Part shown: one piece after another, positions 8,319-15,908 of the stretch
How the letters are laid out: every line of letters starts with the position of its first letter
Numbering within the stretch: the first letter of the stretch is position 1
Source of the DNA: Paraburkholderia unamae
GTDB taxonomy: Bacteria; Pseudomonadota; Gammaproteobacteria; Burkholderiales; Burkholderiaceae
Length of the DNA stretch: 64,000 nucleotides
Reading direction: 5' to 3'
NCBI RefSeq assembly: GCF_003268775.1
Contig: NZ_QLSU01000031.1
Location: 48,745 to 112,744, forward strand
The notes under the pieces: model-generated
The model's input: only the letters and a program-made list of their open reading frames with translations
Told to the model about the DNA's origin: nothing
Database searches by the model: none
Program-made: the position numbers and the translations under genes

Positions 8319-9224
8319 ATGAACGATTCAAGCGACATTCGTTTCCTGCTGACGATACGAGAGGCCGGCAGCCTGGTTGCGGCGGCGAGAACACTGGGGA
8401 TTTCGCCACCCACGGTCACACAGCGGCTGCAACAGATCGAACGGAAGCTCGATACGCGCCTCATCGACCGCACGGCTCGCCGGTTGCGCTTTACCGAGGA
8501 AGGCACGCTGTTGTGCCAGCGCGGCGCCGACCTCGTGCAGCAATTCGACGCGTTGTTCGACGATGTGCGCGCGCGCCAGGGCGGGCTCGCCGGCACCGTG
8601 AAGATTCGCGCGCCGCTAGGGTTCGGGCGGCGCCATCTCGCTTCCGTCGTTTCCGCCTTCCAGCGGGACAATCCCGATGTCGACATCGAACTGACCCTCA
8701 CCGATCAACCCTTGAGCGAAACGGCCGAGCGCTATGACATCGTGGTTCACATCGGCGAGCTGCCGGCGTCGAATCTGATCGGCTATGCGATCGCGCCAAA
8801 TGCACGCTTCGTCTGCGCCGCCCCGGCGCTTTTGAAGCGTTTCCCGAACCCCGAAACCCCGGACGATCTGCGGCAACTTCCCTGTATCGTGCTACGCGAG
8901 AACAACGAAGACGCATCGCTCTGGCAGTTCCGCAAGGGCCGGACGACGCGCAGCGTCAGGGTGTCGTCGAAGTTGTGCTGCAACGACGGCGACGTGGTTC
9001 GGCAGTGGGCGTGCGAGGGCCGCGGCGTCATTCTCCGCTCGGAATGGGATGTCGCCGACGATCTCGCAAAGGGCGATCTCGTGCGCCTGCTTCCCGCCTG
9101 GAAAGCCGGCGACGCCGACGTGATCGCGCTCACCCGCAATCGCGCGGGCTTGCCCGCCCGCACCCGCCAGTTCATGCGCTATATGCAGGCGCGATTCAAA
9201 CCGCAGCCGCCGTGGCGAAGCTAA
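8319..9224 (+). CDS. LysR-family transcriptional regulator
   Basis: The product is 301 residues, the usual LysR length. The N-terminal winged HTH (about 5-65) has FLLTIREAGSLVAAARTLGISPPTVTQRLQQIERKL, and residues 90-295 form a LysR substrate-binding domain. It belongs to the CrgA-like subgroup by its ARQGGLAGTVKIRAP linker. It lies 120 bases upstream of, and in the same direction as, the HAD/DSD1/RidA genes and is the natural candidate for their control, although most LysR proteins act on divergent targets; the divergent neighbour here is DUF4148. Confidence 0.92.
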   Translation: MNDSSDIRFLLTIREAGSLVAAARTLGISPPTVTQRLQQIERKLDTRLIDRTARRLRFTEEGTLLCQRGADLVQQFDALFDDVRARQGGLAGTVKIRAPLGFGRRHLASVVSAFQRDNPDVDIELTLTDQPLSETAERYDIVVHIGELPASNLIGYAIAPNARFVCAAPALLKRFPNPETPDDLRQLPCIVLRENNEDASLWQFRKGRTTRSVRVSSKLCCNDGDVVRQWACEGRGVILRSEWDVADDLAKGDLVRLLPAWKAGDADVIALTRNRAGLPARTRQFMRYMQARFKPQPPWRS

Positions 9225-9344
9225 ACGGCGCATCAACCGATATTCGGCTTTTGTGAATCATTGATTTCATCTGGCCAAATCGGCAATGCGTGTTCAAACT
9301 CTATACTGGGTGGCACGAACGACATCAAGGGAGTTGCCTCGCTC

Positions 9345-10022
9345 ATGAGCCATCCATCTGTGCCGGACGCCTACCCGAAGGCGGTCCTCTTCGATCTGCT
9401 CACCGCGCTACTCGACTCATGGACGCTCTGGAACAGCGCCGCCGGTTCGGAGCAGGCGGGCAAGGTGTGGCGCGCCGAGTACCTGCGTTTGACTTACGGA
9501 TGCGGCCGATATGTCGACTACGAACAACTCGTGCGGCAAGCGGCAACCCGCACGGGCCTGCCGGAATCCGCAGCCTATGCGCTGGAAGCCAACTGGCTGA
9601 ACCTGGCGCCGTGGAGCGGGACGGTCGAGGTCTTGCGGCAACTGCAACCGCATTGCAAGCTGGCCATCGTCACCAACTGTTCGATACGGCTTGGCCGCCA
9701 GGCGGCGGCGCTCATGCCGGTCAAATGGGATGCCGTGGTCACGGCCGAAGAGGCCGGCACATACAAACCGGATCCGGCGCCATATCGCCTTGCGCTCGCC
9801 GCGCTTCGCGTGGCGCCTTCGGATGCGGCTTTCGTCGCGGGGTCGAGCTACGACATGTTCGGCACCGCCGCAGTCGGCCTGCGCACTTACTGGCACAACA
9901 GGGTCGGTCTGTCGTTGGTAGAAGGCGCGCCGCCGCCTGAAATCGAAGCGCCCACGCTTGATGCGCTGGTGCCCTGGTGCAAGCGTTTCGGCGCGCCGGC
10001 TCACACCAATCTGTCTGCCTGA
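9345..10022 (+). CDS. HAD-superfamily hydrolase (haloacid dehalogenase-like)
   Basis: The product is 225 residues. Motif I is AVLFDLLTALLDSW with nucleophile Asp17. The usual DxDGT/DxYGT is DLLTA here, so the second acid is absent, as in dehalogenase-type rather than phosphatase-type HADs. Motif II is IVTNCS, the motif III Lys is in TYKPDP, and motif IV is FVAGSSYDMFG. Substrate unknown. The ATG at 9345 follows AAGGGAG by 11 bases; a longer frame from 9261 has no homology. It is the first gene of an operon with DSD1 and RidA (4-base gap to the next ATG), suggesting removal of a by-product or processing in D-amino-acid breakdown. Confidence 0.85.
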   Translation: MSHPSVPDAYPKAVLFDLLTALLDSWTLWNSAAGSEQAGKVWRAEYLRLTYGCGRYVDYEQLVRQAATRTGLPESAAYALEANWLNLAPWSGTVEVLRQLQPHCKLAIVTNCSIRLGRQAAALMPVKWDAVVTAEEAGTYKPDPAPYRLALAALRVAPSDAAFVAGSSYDMFGTAAVGLRTYWHNRVGLSLVEGAPPPEIEAPTLDALVPWCKRFGAPAHTNLSA

Positions 10023-10026
10023 AACC

Positions 10027-11160
10027 ATGAAACTCGACGAACTCGATACCCCCGCCGCCCTCATCGATGTCGCACGGATGAACCGGAACATTCAACGCAT
10101 GCAGTCGCGCATGAACGCACTCGGCGTGAGGTTCCGGCCGCATGTGAAAACGACCAAATGCCTGGAGGTGGTGCGCGCGCAACTGGCGGCGGGTGCGAGC
10201 GGCATCACGGTATCCACGCTAAAGGAAGCGGAAGCGTTCTTCGCGGCTGGCATCGCCGATATTCTCTATGCGGTCAGTATCGCGCGTTCGAAACTGCCAA
10301 GAGCGATGGCGCTGAAACAACAAGGCTGCGACTTGAAGCTGGTGGTCGATAACATACTCGCCGCAGCCGACGTCGCGCAGTTTTGCGCCGCGCAAGGGGA
10401 AACGTTCGAAGTCTGGATCGAGGTCGACACGGACGGACATCGTTCGGGGATCGACCCGGAGCAGGATGCGCTGCTGGAAGTCGGGCGCATTCTGCACGAC
10501 GGCGGCATCAAGCTTGGCGGGGTAATGACGCATGCGGGGTCCAGCTACGAACTCCATACGCCTGATGCGCTATCCGCGCTGGCCGAGCGGGAGCGCTCAG
10601 GGTGCGTTCGCGCCGCACAGCGCCTGCGCGACGCGGGTTTTCCTTGCGAGACGGTGAGCGTCGGGTCGACGCCCACCGCGTTGGCCGCAAGGAACCTCGA
10701 TGGCGTGTCCGAGGTGCGGGCGGGCGTGTATGTCTTTTTCGATCTCGTCATGCACAACGTCGGTGTATGCTCGACCGACGATATCGCTTTGAGCGTGCTC
10801 GCAACCGTGATTGGTCATCAACCCGAGAAAGACTGGGTGATTCTGGACGCGGGCTGGATGGCAATGAGCCGCGATCGCGGAACGTCGAAACAAACGCGGG
10901 ATTTCGGCTATGGTTTGCCCTGTACGCTCGATGGCACACCGTTGAACGACTGGATATTAAGCGGCGCGAATCAGGAGCACGGCATTCTGTCGCCGGTGCA
11001 GGGAACGCAGGGAAAGAGCCTGACGGCGCTTTTCCCGATCGGCACGAAGCTGCGCATCCTGCCCAATCATGCCTGTGCGACGGGTGCGCAGTTCCCGGAG
11101 TATCACGCGCTGTCCGACAATGACGAAACGACTTTATGGAGCCGCTTTCATGGCTGGTAA
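10027..11160 (+). CDS. DSD1-family PLP enzyme (D-serine/3-hydroxy-D-aspartate dehydratase or D-threonine aldolase)
   Basis: The 377-residue fold-type III (alanine racemase-like) enzyme begins LDTPAALID and has RPHVKTTK with the expected PLP lysine near Lys41. The C-terminal metal-binding domain has NHAC, with His348 and Cys350. In eukaryotic D-serine dehydratase zinc is held by a His-x-Cys pair at nearly the same positions, while D-threonine aldolases use His-x-Asp, so a dehydratase is favoured here. The enzyme would convert a D-hydroxy amino acid to a keto acid plus ammonia in the cytoplasm. Translation is coupled to the RidA gene (11-base overlap). Exact substrate unknown. Confidence 0.85.
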   Translation: MKLDELDTPAALIDVARMNRNIQRMQSRMNALGVRFRPHVKTTKCLEVVRAQLAAGASGITVSTLKEAEAFFAAGIADILYAVSIARSKLPRAMALKQQGCDLKLVVDNILAAADVAQFCAAQGETFEVWIEVDTDGHRSGIDPEQDALLEVGRILHDGGIKLGGVMTHAGSSYELHTPDALSALAERERSGCVRAAQRLRDAGFPCETVSVGSTPTALAARNLDGVSEVRAGVYVFFDLVMHNVGVCSTDDIALSVLATVIGHQPEKDWVILDAGWMAMSRDRGTSKQTRDFGYGLPCTLDGTPLNDWILSGANQEHGILSPVQGTQGKSLTALFPIGTKLRILPNHACATGAQFPEYHALSDNDETTLWSRFHGW

Positions 11161-11554
11161 CGAATCGGGCGCGCGCTTGCCGCGCATGGAAAACCCGGCA
11201 GGACTCGCGACGCCGGGCGGCCACTACAGTCACGTGGCGATCGCAAACGGGCTGGTGTTCGTGTCCGGCCAGTTGCCCATCGACGCGCAGGGCCGAAAGC
11301 TGACCGACGCGTCGTTCGAGGAGCAAGCCCGCCAGGTGCTCGCGAATCTCGAAGCGGCGCTGAACGGTGCGGGCAGCAGCATCGCGCAACTGGTGCAGGT
11401 TCGCGTGTATCTCGCCGATATCGAGCATTGGCCGGGCTTCAATCGGATCTACGCAGACTGGGCGGGCGAGGCGCGACCGGCCCGCGCGATCGTGCCGGTC
11501 GGCCCGCTCCACTACGGCTTCAAGATCGAGGTGGAAGCGACGGCGCTGGCATAA
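11150..11554 (+). CDS. RidA-family enamine/imine deaminase
   Basis: The product is 134 residues, the standard YjgF/YER057c/UK114 length. It has GHYSHVAIANGLVFVSGQLPID, VQVRVYLADIEHWPGFNRIYADW and the conserved RPAR with its catalytic arginine, then a closing VEVEATA-like strand. RidA hydrolyses reactive 2-aminoacrylate and related imines released by PLP dehydratases. Its start lies inside the end of the DSD1-family gene with GGAG 8 bases before, so the two are co-translated; this supports dehydratase chemistry for the partner. It acts in the cytoplasm as a trimer in known members. Confidence 0.9.
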   Translation: MAGNESGARLPRMENPAGLATPGGHYSHVAIANGLVFVSGQLPIDAQGRKLTDASFEEQARQVLANLEAALNGAGSSIAQLVQVRVYLADIEHWPGFNRIYADWAGEARPARAIVPVGPLHYGFKIEVEATALA

Positions 11555-11616
11555 GCGCCTTCCGGCGCATGGACGCAAGCGCGCTCGCAACGCTAAAGTC
11601 GACGGAACAGGAAGGC

Positions 11617-11820
11617 TCAGAACCCCTGCGCGGTGCCGGTGGAGTGCGCGACCAGCAGCACGACTCCGAGCAGGCAAGCACCAATGAAAACCGCCAGCCC
11701 CACCGCCACGAATGGCAGCCAGCTGAAGTTCACATTGGCGAAGTCGGCTTCGTGGGCCGCGCTCTTGCGCACGCCGAAGAAGCTCCACAAAACAATGCGT
11801 ACCATGCGCAGGACTTCCAT
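11617..11820 (-). CDS. DUF2970 family small membrane protein
   Basis: The protein is about 67 residues, with the family signature VLWSFFGVRKS near the N terminus and one hydrophobic helix (about 35-57). DUF2970 proteins are common in beta-proteobacteria, often near respiratory genes, and have no known function. GGAG lies 6 bases before the ATG at 11820; ATGs at 11823 and 11832 are alternatives. It is a single gene convergent with ridA. Confidence 0.7.
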   Translation of the reverse strand: MEVLRMVRIVLWSFFGVRKSAAHEADFANVNFSWLPFVAVGLAVFIGACLLGVVLLVAHSTGTAQGF

Positions 11821-12086
11821 CATTTTCTCCATTTCGCTCGATCGACTCGATCGTATGGAGCGATGTTGAACCCTCTCGGGGTACAGAAAAAGCAGCAGAC
11901 ACGAACGATTTGACCGGTGCAGCCGGGACGGCTTTGCCACCGCCACGAGACCGGGATCCTGCACGCCATGTGCGTACAGCCTCTGCTGCGCTCATTTAAG
12001 CGCCATCTGCTGCTTGAGGCGCCAGGTAGCGCGCGATAAGGTCTTGGCTCCGTGTTCACTCTGGCCCTGGCCTTTGCGCCGTCACC

Positions 12087-13877
12087 ATGTACCGCTACAA
12101 CGAATTCGACAAGGCCTTCGTGGCGAGCCGCGCGGCCCAGTTCCGCGATCAGATCGAGCGCTGGCAAGACGGCACGCTGAGCGAAGACGCATTTCGCCCG
12201 CTTCGCCTGCAAAACGGCTGGTATGTGCAGCGGCACGCGCCCATGTTGCGCGTTGCGGTTCCCTATGGAGAGCTGTCGAGCGCGCAGCTTCGGGTGCTCG
12301 CCCGCATTGCCCGCGAATATGACGCGCCTGAGGCCGAGGTCTACCGCAGTGCGCTTGCGGCCCAGCGCAAGCTCGGCACCGTGCGCCTGCCGACGCATCA
12401 CGCGCACTTCACGACGCGCACCAATGTCCAGTTCAACTGGATTCCGCTGTCGAAAGCCGCCGATGTGATGGACCTGCTCGCCACGGTCGACATGCACGGC
12501 ATCCAGACGAGCGGCAACTGCATCCGCAACATCTCCTGCGATGAGCGCGCGGGCGTGGCGCCCGACGAGATCGCCGATCCGCGCCCTTTTGCCGAGATCA
12601 TGCGTCAGTGGACGACGCTGCATCCCGAGTTCGCGTTCCTGCCCCGCAAGTTCAAGATCGCAATGACAGGCGCCACGGAAGATCGCGCCGCGACGGGCTG
12701 GCACGACGTCGGCTTGCGTCTCCTGCACGACGAGAACGGCGAGTTGGGCTTTCGCGTAGCGGTGGGCGGCGGCATGGGCCGCACGCCGGTCATCGGCGTC
12801 GTGCTGCGCGAATTCCTGCCGTGGCGGCACATCATGAATTACATCGAGGCGGTCGTGCGCGTGTACAACCAGTTCGGCCGGCGCGACAACAAATACAAGG
12901 CGCGCATCAAGATACTCGCGAAAGCCGAAGGGCAACGCTTTATCGACGAAGTCGAAGAAGAGTTCCGGCAGATCGTGGAGTGCGACGGCGGTCCGCACAC
13001 GATTCCGCAGGCCGAGTTCGACCGCATGAGCAGGTACTTCGTCGTGCCGCCGCAGGTGGCCGCGTGCACGCCTGCCGACCCGGCCGCCGCTGCTGCGCTC
13101 GAAGCGGCCGCCCTGCAAACGCCTCAGCTACGGCGCTGGCTGGAGCGCAACGTCGCGCCGCACAAGAACCCGTCGATGCGCATCGTCACCCTCTCCTTCA
13201 AGCGCCTGTTGCAGGCGCCCGGCGATGCGTCGGCGGAGCAGCTCGAACGCGTGGCGGATCTCGTGGACCGCTTCTCAGCGGGCGAAGCGCGCGTCACGCA
13301 CACGCAGAACATCGTGCTGCCGTGGGTGCATGCCGACGACCTGCTGCCGCTCTGGCAAGCGGCTGTCGAAGTGCAGCTCGCGAGCGCCAACGTGCATCTG
13401 CTCACCGACATGATCTCGTGTCCCGGCGGCGACTTTTGCGCGCTCGCCAACGCGCGCTCGCTGCCCATCGCGCAGAGCATCATGGCGCGCTACCAGGACC
13501 TCGACGAACTCAATGACATCGGCGAGATCGATCTGCATATCAGCGGCTGCATCAATTCGTGCGGCCATCATCACAGCGGGCATATCGGTATTCTCGGCGT
13601 CGACAAGGACGGCGCGGAGTGGTACCAGATCACGCTTGGCGGCGCAGACGGCTCCGCGCGCAGCGGCGAGGCACGGCCCGGCAAGGTCATCGGCCCGTCG
13701 TTCGCGGCGCATGAAGTGACGGATGCCGTCGAAGCGGTGATCGGCTGCTATCTGGCGCTGCGCGAGCAGATTGGCGAGCGCCGCGAGACGTTCATCGAAA
13801 CCGTGCGCCGCGTCGGGCTCGATCCCTTCAAGGCCGCCGCGGACACGGTGCGCGCAACGGCGGTGGAGGCTGTATGA
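12087..13877 (+). CDS. cysI: Nitrite/sulfite reductase (siroheme-4Fe4S hemoprotein subunit)
   Basis: The 596-residue protein has the two-fold ferredoxin-like plus siroheme domain architecture of assimilatory reductases. Four cluster cysteines are visible: CPGGDFC (Cys445, Cys451) and CINSC (Cys488, Cys492) within HISGCINSCGHHHSGHIG. The N-terminal FTTRTNVQFNWI and GNCIRNISCD parts match CysI of Burkholderia. It catalyses the six-electron reduction of sulfite to sulfide (or nitrite to ammonia). The next gene, DUF934, overlaps its stop by 4 bases, the arrangement of the beta-proteobacterial cysteine operon. The usual following cysH/cysD/cysN genes are absent, so this may be a detached or second copy. 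Confidence 0.92.
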   Translation: MYRYNEFDKAFVASRAAQFRDQIERWQDGTLSEDAFRPLRLQNGWYVQRHAPMLRVAVPYGELSSAQLRVLARIAREYDAPEAEVYRSALAAQRKLGTVRLPTHHAHFTTRTNVQFNWIPLSKAADVMDLLATVDMHGIQTSGNCIRNISCDERAGVAPDEIADPRPFAEIMRQWTTLHPEFAFLPRKFKIAMTGATEDRAATGWHDVGLRLLHDENGELGFRVAVGGGMGRTPVIGVVLREFLPWRHIMNYIEAVVRVYNQFGRRDNKYKARIKILAKAEGQRFIDEVEEEFRQIVECDGGPHTIPQAEFDRMSRYFVVPPQVAACTPADPAAAAALEAAALQTPQLRRWLERNVAPHKNPSMRIVTLSFKRLLQAPGDASAEQLERVADLVDRFSAGEARVTHTQNIVLPWVHADDLLPLWQAAVEVQLASANVHLLTDMISCPGGDFCALANARSLPIAQSIMARYQDLDELNDIGEIDLHISGCINSCGHHHSGHIGILGVDKDGAEWYQITLGGADGSARSGEARPGKVIGPSFAAHEVTDAVEAVIGCYLALREQIGERRETFIETVRRVGLDPFKAAADTVRATAVEAV

Positions 13878-14278
13878 CGAAGGCTTCGCGTATTCGGCTT
13901 CTAGGCGCCGCAGAGCATGCCGACGATCACCCGGCAGTCGTCCTGACGCTGCCCAACGACGCGGACCCGCTTGCGCATGCCGCCGACATCTCGGGCGCCA
14001 CGCGCGTCGAGTTGCAGTTCCCTGCCTTCACCGACGGGCGCGCCTTTACCCAGGCCTATCTCATCAGACGCCGGTTGGGTTTTCGCGGCGATTTGCGTGC
14101 AACGGGCGACGTGCTCGTGGATCAACTGCTTCAGATGGAGCGCATGGGCTTTTCCAGCGCGGTGTTGGGCGATGGCGTTCGCGTCGAGGATGCGCTTCGG
14201 CAACTGGAACGCTTTCCGGCGTTCTATCAGGGCGATGTGCTGCGTGACGCGCCCTGGCGCTGGCCAGTGTCACGTTAG
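13874..14278 (+). CDS. DUF934 family protein (cysteine-operon companion of CysI)
   Basis: The 134-residue protein carries the DUF934 hallmarks VELQFPAFTDGRAFTQAYLIRRRLGFRGDLRATGDVLVDQLLQMERMGF. The family nearly always follows cysI in beta- and gamma-proteobacteria and is presumed to help assimilatory sulfate/sulfite reduction, but no activity is established. ATGA overlap with cysI implies translational coupling. Its 3' end overlaps the convergent transposase-like gene by 9 bases. Confidence 0.88.
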   Translation: MTKASRIRLLGAAEHADDHPAVVLTLPNDADPLAHAADISGATRVELQFPAFTDGRAFTQAYLIRRRLGFRGDLRATGDVLVDQLLQMERMGFSSAVLGDGVRVEDALRQLERFPAFYQGDVLRDAPWRWPVSR

Positions 14279-14632
14279 CGGCGTCTTCGTCTGGCTCGCG
14301 ACGCGCAAGAGATCGCGAACGCCTTGCTTCCCATGAGATGGGTTCGAGTGCACCGCATCGGGGAAGATCAAGTTTATTCCGAGCAAGTGCTCCACTTGCA
14401 TCAACGTTCCATCCCGGCGCCATTGGAGGCACTTGATGTAGCAGGTCTTGATCGGCGGCATGTCAGCGGGCAGATCTTTCCAGGATTTGCGTTGTGACAG
14501 CACCCACAGGACAGCGTCCATGACGTCGCGTGGGTGACGCCGCACTTTCCCATAACGCCTCATTTCATCATACCGAAAGAGGCTGGCAATGCGAGCCCAG
14601 TCACTGTCGCTAAGCGGTCGATATTCGGACAT
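14270..14632 (-). CDS. IS5-type transposase N-terminal domain protein (DUF4096-like), stand-alone
   Basis: The 120-residue product has PLSDSDWARIASLF, RHPRDVMDAVLWVLSQRKSWKDLPADMPPIKTCYIKCLQWRRDGTL, the DUF4096 domain that opens IS5/IS1182-like transposases. The DDE catalytic part is absent and the tail after residue 85 is unrelated. Lone DUF4096 proteins recur in Burkholderia, so it may be a domesticated DNA-binding protein rather than debris. No terminal inverted repeats or target duplication were seen around it. The ATG at 14632 is preferred to the TTG at 14644. Confidence 0.6.
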   Translation of the reverse strand: MSEYRPLSDSDWARIASLFRYDEMRRYGKVRRHPRDVMDAVLWVLSQRKSWKDLPADMPPIKTCYIKCLQWRRDGTLMQVEHLLGINLIFPDAVHSNPSHGKQGVRDLLRVASQTKTPLT

Positions 14633-14796
14633 ATCAAGCGACAATAATTACGCTGGCGCAGGATACGGCTCCTGCTATGCGCTGTCCGATTGGAACGGCG
14701 TATAAACGCCGCGATCGCAGTTCCAACATGAGTGAAAAACGCATTTTCCAGTTGGACCTGTCGCAATCAATAGATCAGTGGTTGCATACCTACGCC

Positions 14797-15825
14797 CTAA
14801 ACTGTTGCGACCGGCGTGACCGGTGAGCCAGCCGCCCCTGGCAACCGCAGCGGTGGTGCTGTGAGCAGGAACCGGTTGCGGCCATGCTCGCGCAGCCAAC
14901 GATTAAGCGGTGAAAGCAACCATTGCTCGCCAAGCGGCACTCCCAGCTTGAACAGGCAGTGTTCGTGGATGGTGCTCGCAGCGCCCGGCGGTGGCGGCAG
15001 AATCTCAACAGCACGATTGTCCGAAATGAGGGCTGCGACACCGGAGTCAGTGATCCATTGCAGCAGTCGGGAGTCGGATCCATCGAGCCCTGCGCAACTG
15101 TTGTGCAGCCGCCAGGGGTCCGGTGCCTTGTTCATCTCGAGCAGCAATTCGTCAAAGCCCGTGCATAGACACAGCATGTCGCCGGGTTCGACCTCCACTG
15201 CGTCGTCATCGAAGATACGCATGAGTTCGTCATAGCCGACGCGATGCTGTTCGCGGCCAAAGCGCTCGAAGAGGTCGACCATCACGCCGCGCCCTTGCAC
15301 GCATGTCGCAGCGATCGTGTCGATGCCCAGCGGTCCGGCGCTGACGCCTTCATGACGAGCCCATTCCTCCACGCCCTCTCGCGGCGGCGGCGTCACAATA
15401 TGTTCGCCACCGCGCCATCCGTTGTAGTACACGACCTCGGCGACGCCGTCTCCGTCCGCATCGAACTCGGCGCCAACGTGGGCAAGGCTGTCCCACTGAG
15501 TCGAGTATTGGGTGGAAAGCAGCACGGCGTCGTCACAGACAACCGAGGACCGCATTGCGCCTGGCACATGTCGCGAGTGATTGTGAAAGCACTGGCCGCC
15601 GTGCATCGCGCCGAAGAGCCGGGGCGGGTGTCGGCGTGGATTGGCGACGTTGCCGCCAGGATAGTCGAGCGGCAGGCTCAAGCAAAAAGCGATGCCTTCC
15701 CGCGCCTCGGCGAGGCCCTGCCTGACCTTTGCCGGCGTCAAAAGATTCAACCTGCCGATTTGATCCGCGTCCCCGAAATCGCCCCAGTTCGACCCTTCCG
15801 GCCGACGTATCCAACGCTTGCCCAT
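14797..15825 (-). CDS. Cyclase-family metal hydrolase (kynurenine formamidase-like)
   Basis: The product is 342 residues of the cyclase/formamidase fold (PF04199). The family metal motif HxGTHxDxxxH appears in variant form as STQWDSLAHVG, and GDMLCLCTGFDELL is the conserved beta strand after the second metal region. Longer members like this (about 310-350 residues) act on unknown cyclic or amide substrates. The strong AAGGAGG 6 bases before the ATG fixes the start. Upstream lies the TCGATAT inverted repeat (15881-15903) that also occurs before the HTH-citrate synthase/AtuA pair, so it is probably part of the same catabolic regulon. Confidence 0.8.
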   Translation of the reverse strand: MGKRWIRRPEGSNWGDFGDADQIGRLNLLTPAKVRQGLAEAREGIAFCLSLPLDYPGGNVANPRRHPPRLFGAMHGGQCFHNHSRHVPGAMRSSVVCDDAVLLSTQYSTQWDSLAHVGAEFDADGDGVAEVVYYNGWRGGEHIVTPPPREGVEEWARHEGVSAGPLGIDTIAATCVQGRGVMVDLFERFGREQHRVGYDELMRIFDDDAVEVEPGDMLCLCTGFDELLLEMNKAPDPWRLHNSCAGLDGSDSRLLQWITDSGVAALISDNRAVEILPPPPGAASTIHEHCLFKLGVPLGEQWLLSPLNRWLREHGRNRFLLTAPPLRLPGAAGSPVTPVATV

Positions 15826-15880
15826 GCTGCCTCCTTGAACTCATGTCGCTGAACATACCGTTCATGGAGAACATTCGTCA

Positions 15881-15903
15881 ATATCGACTGTTATTATCGA
15901 TAT
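15881..15903. promoter_or_regulatory. TCGATAT inverted repeat upstream of the cyclase gene
   Basis: Perfect 7-bp arms ATATCGA and TCGATAT flank a 9-base AT-rich spacer, 56 bases upstream of the cyclase start. The arm matches the palindromes at 17142-17166. Confidence 0.5.
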
Positions 15904-15908
15904 ATTGT

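Noticed and set aside
8117..8701. Longer upstream extension of the DUF4148 frame
   Set aside because: The homologous part starts with a signal peptide at 8116 and has a ribosome site; upstream residues are arginine/serine-rich and overlap the LysR gene.
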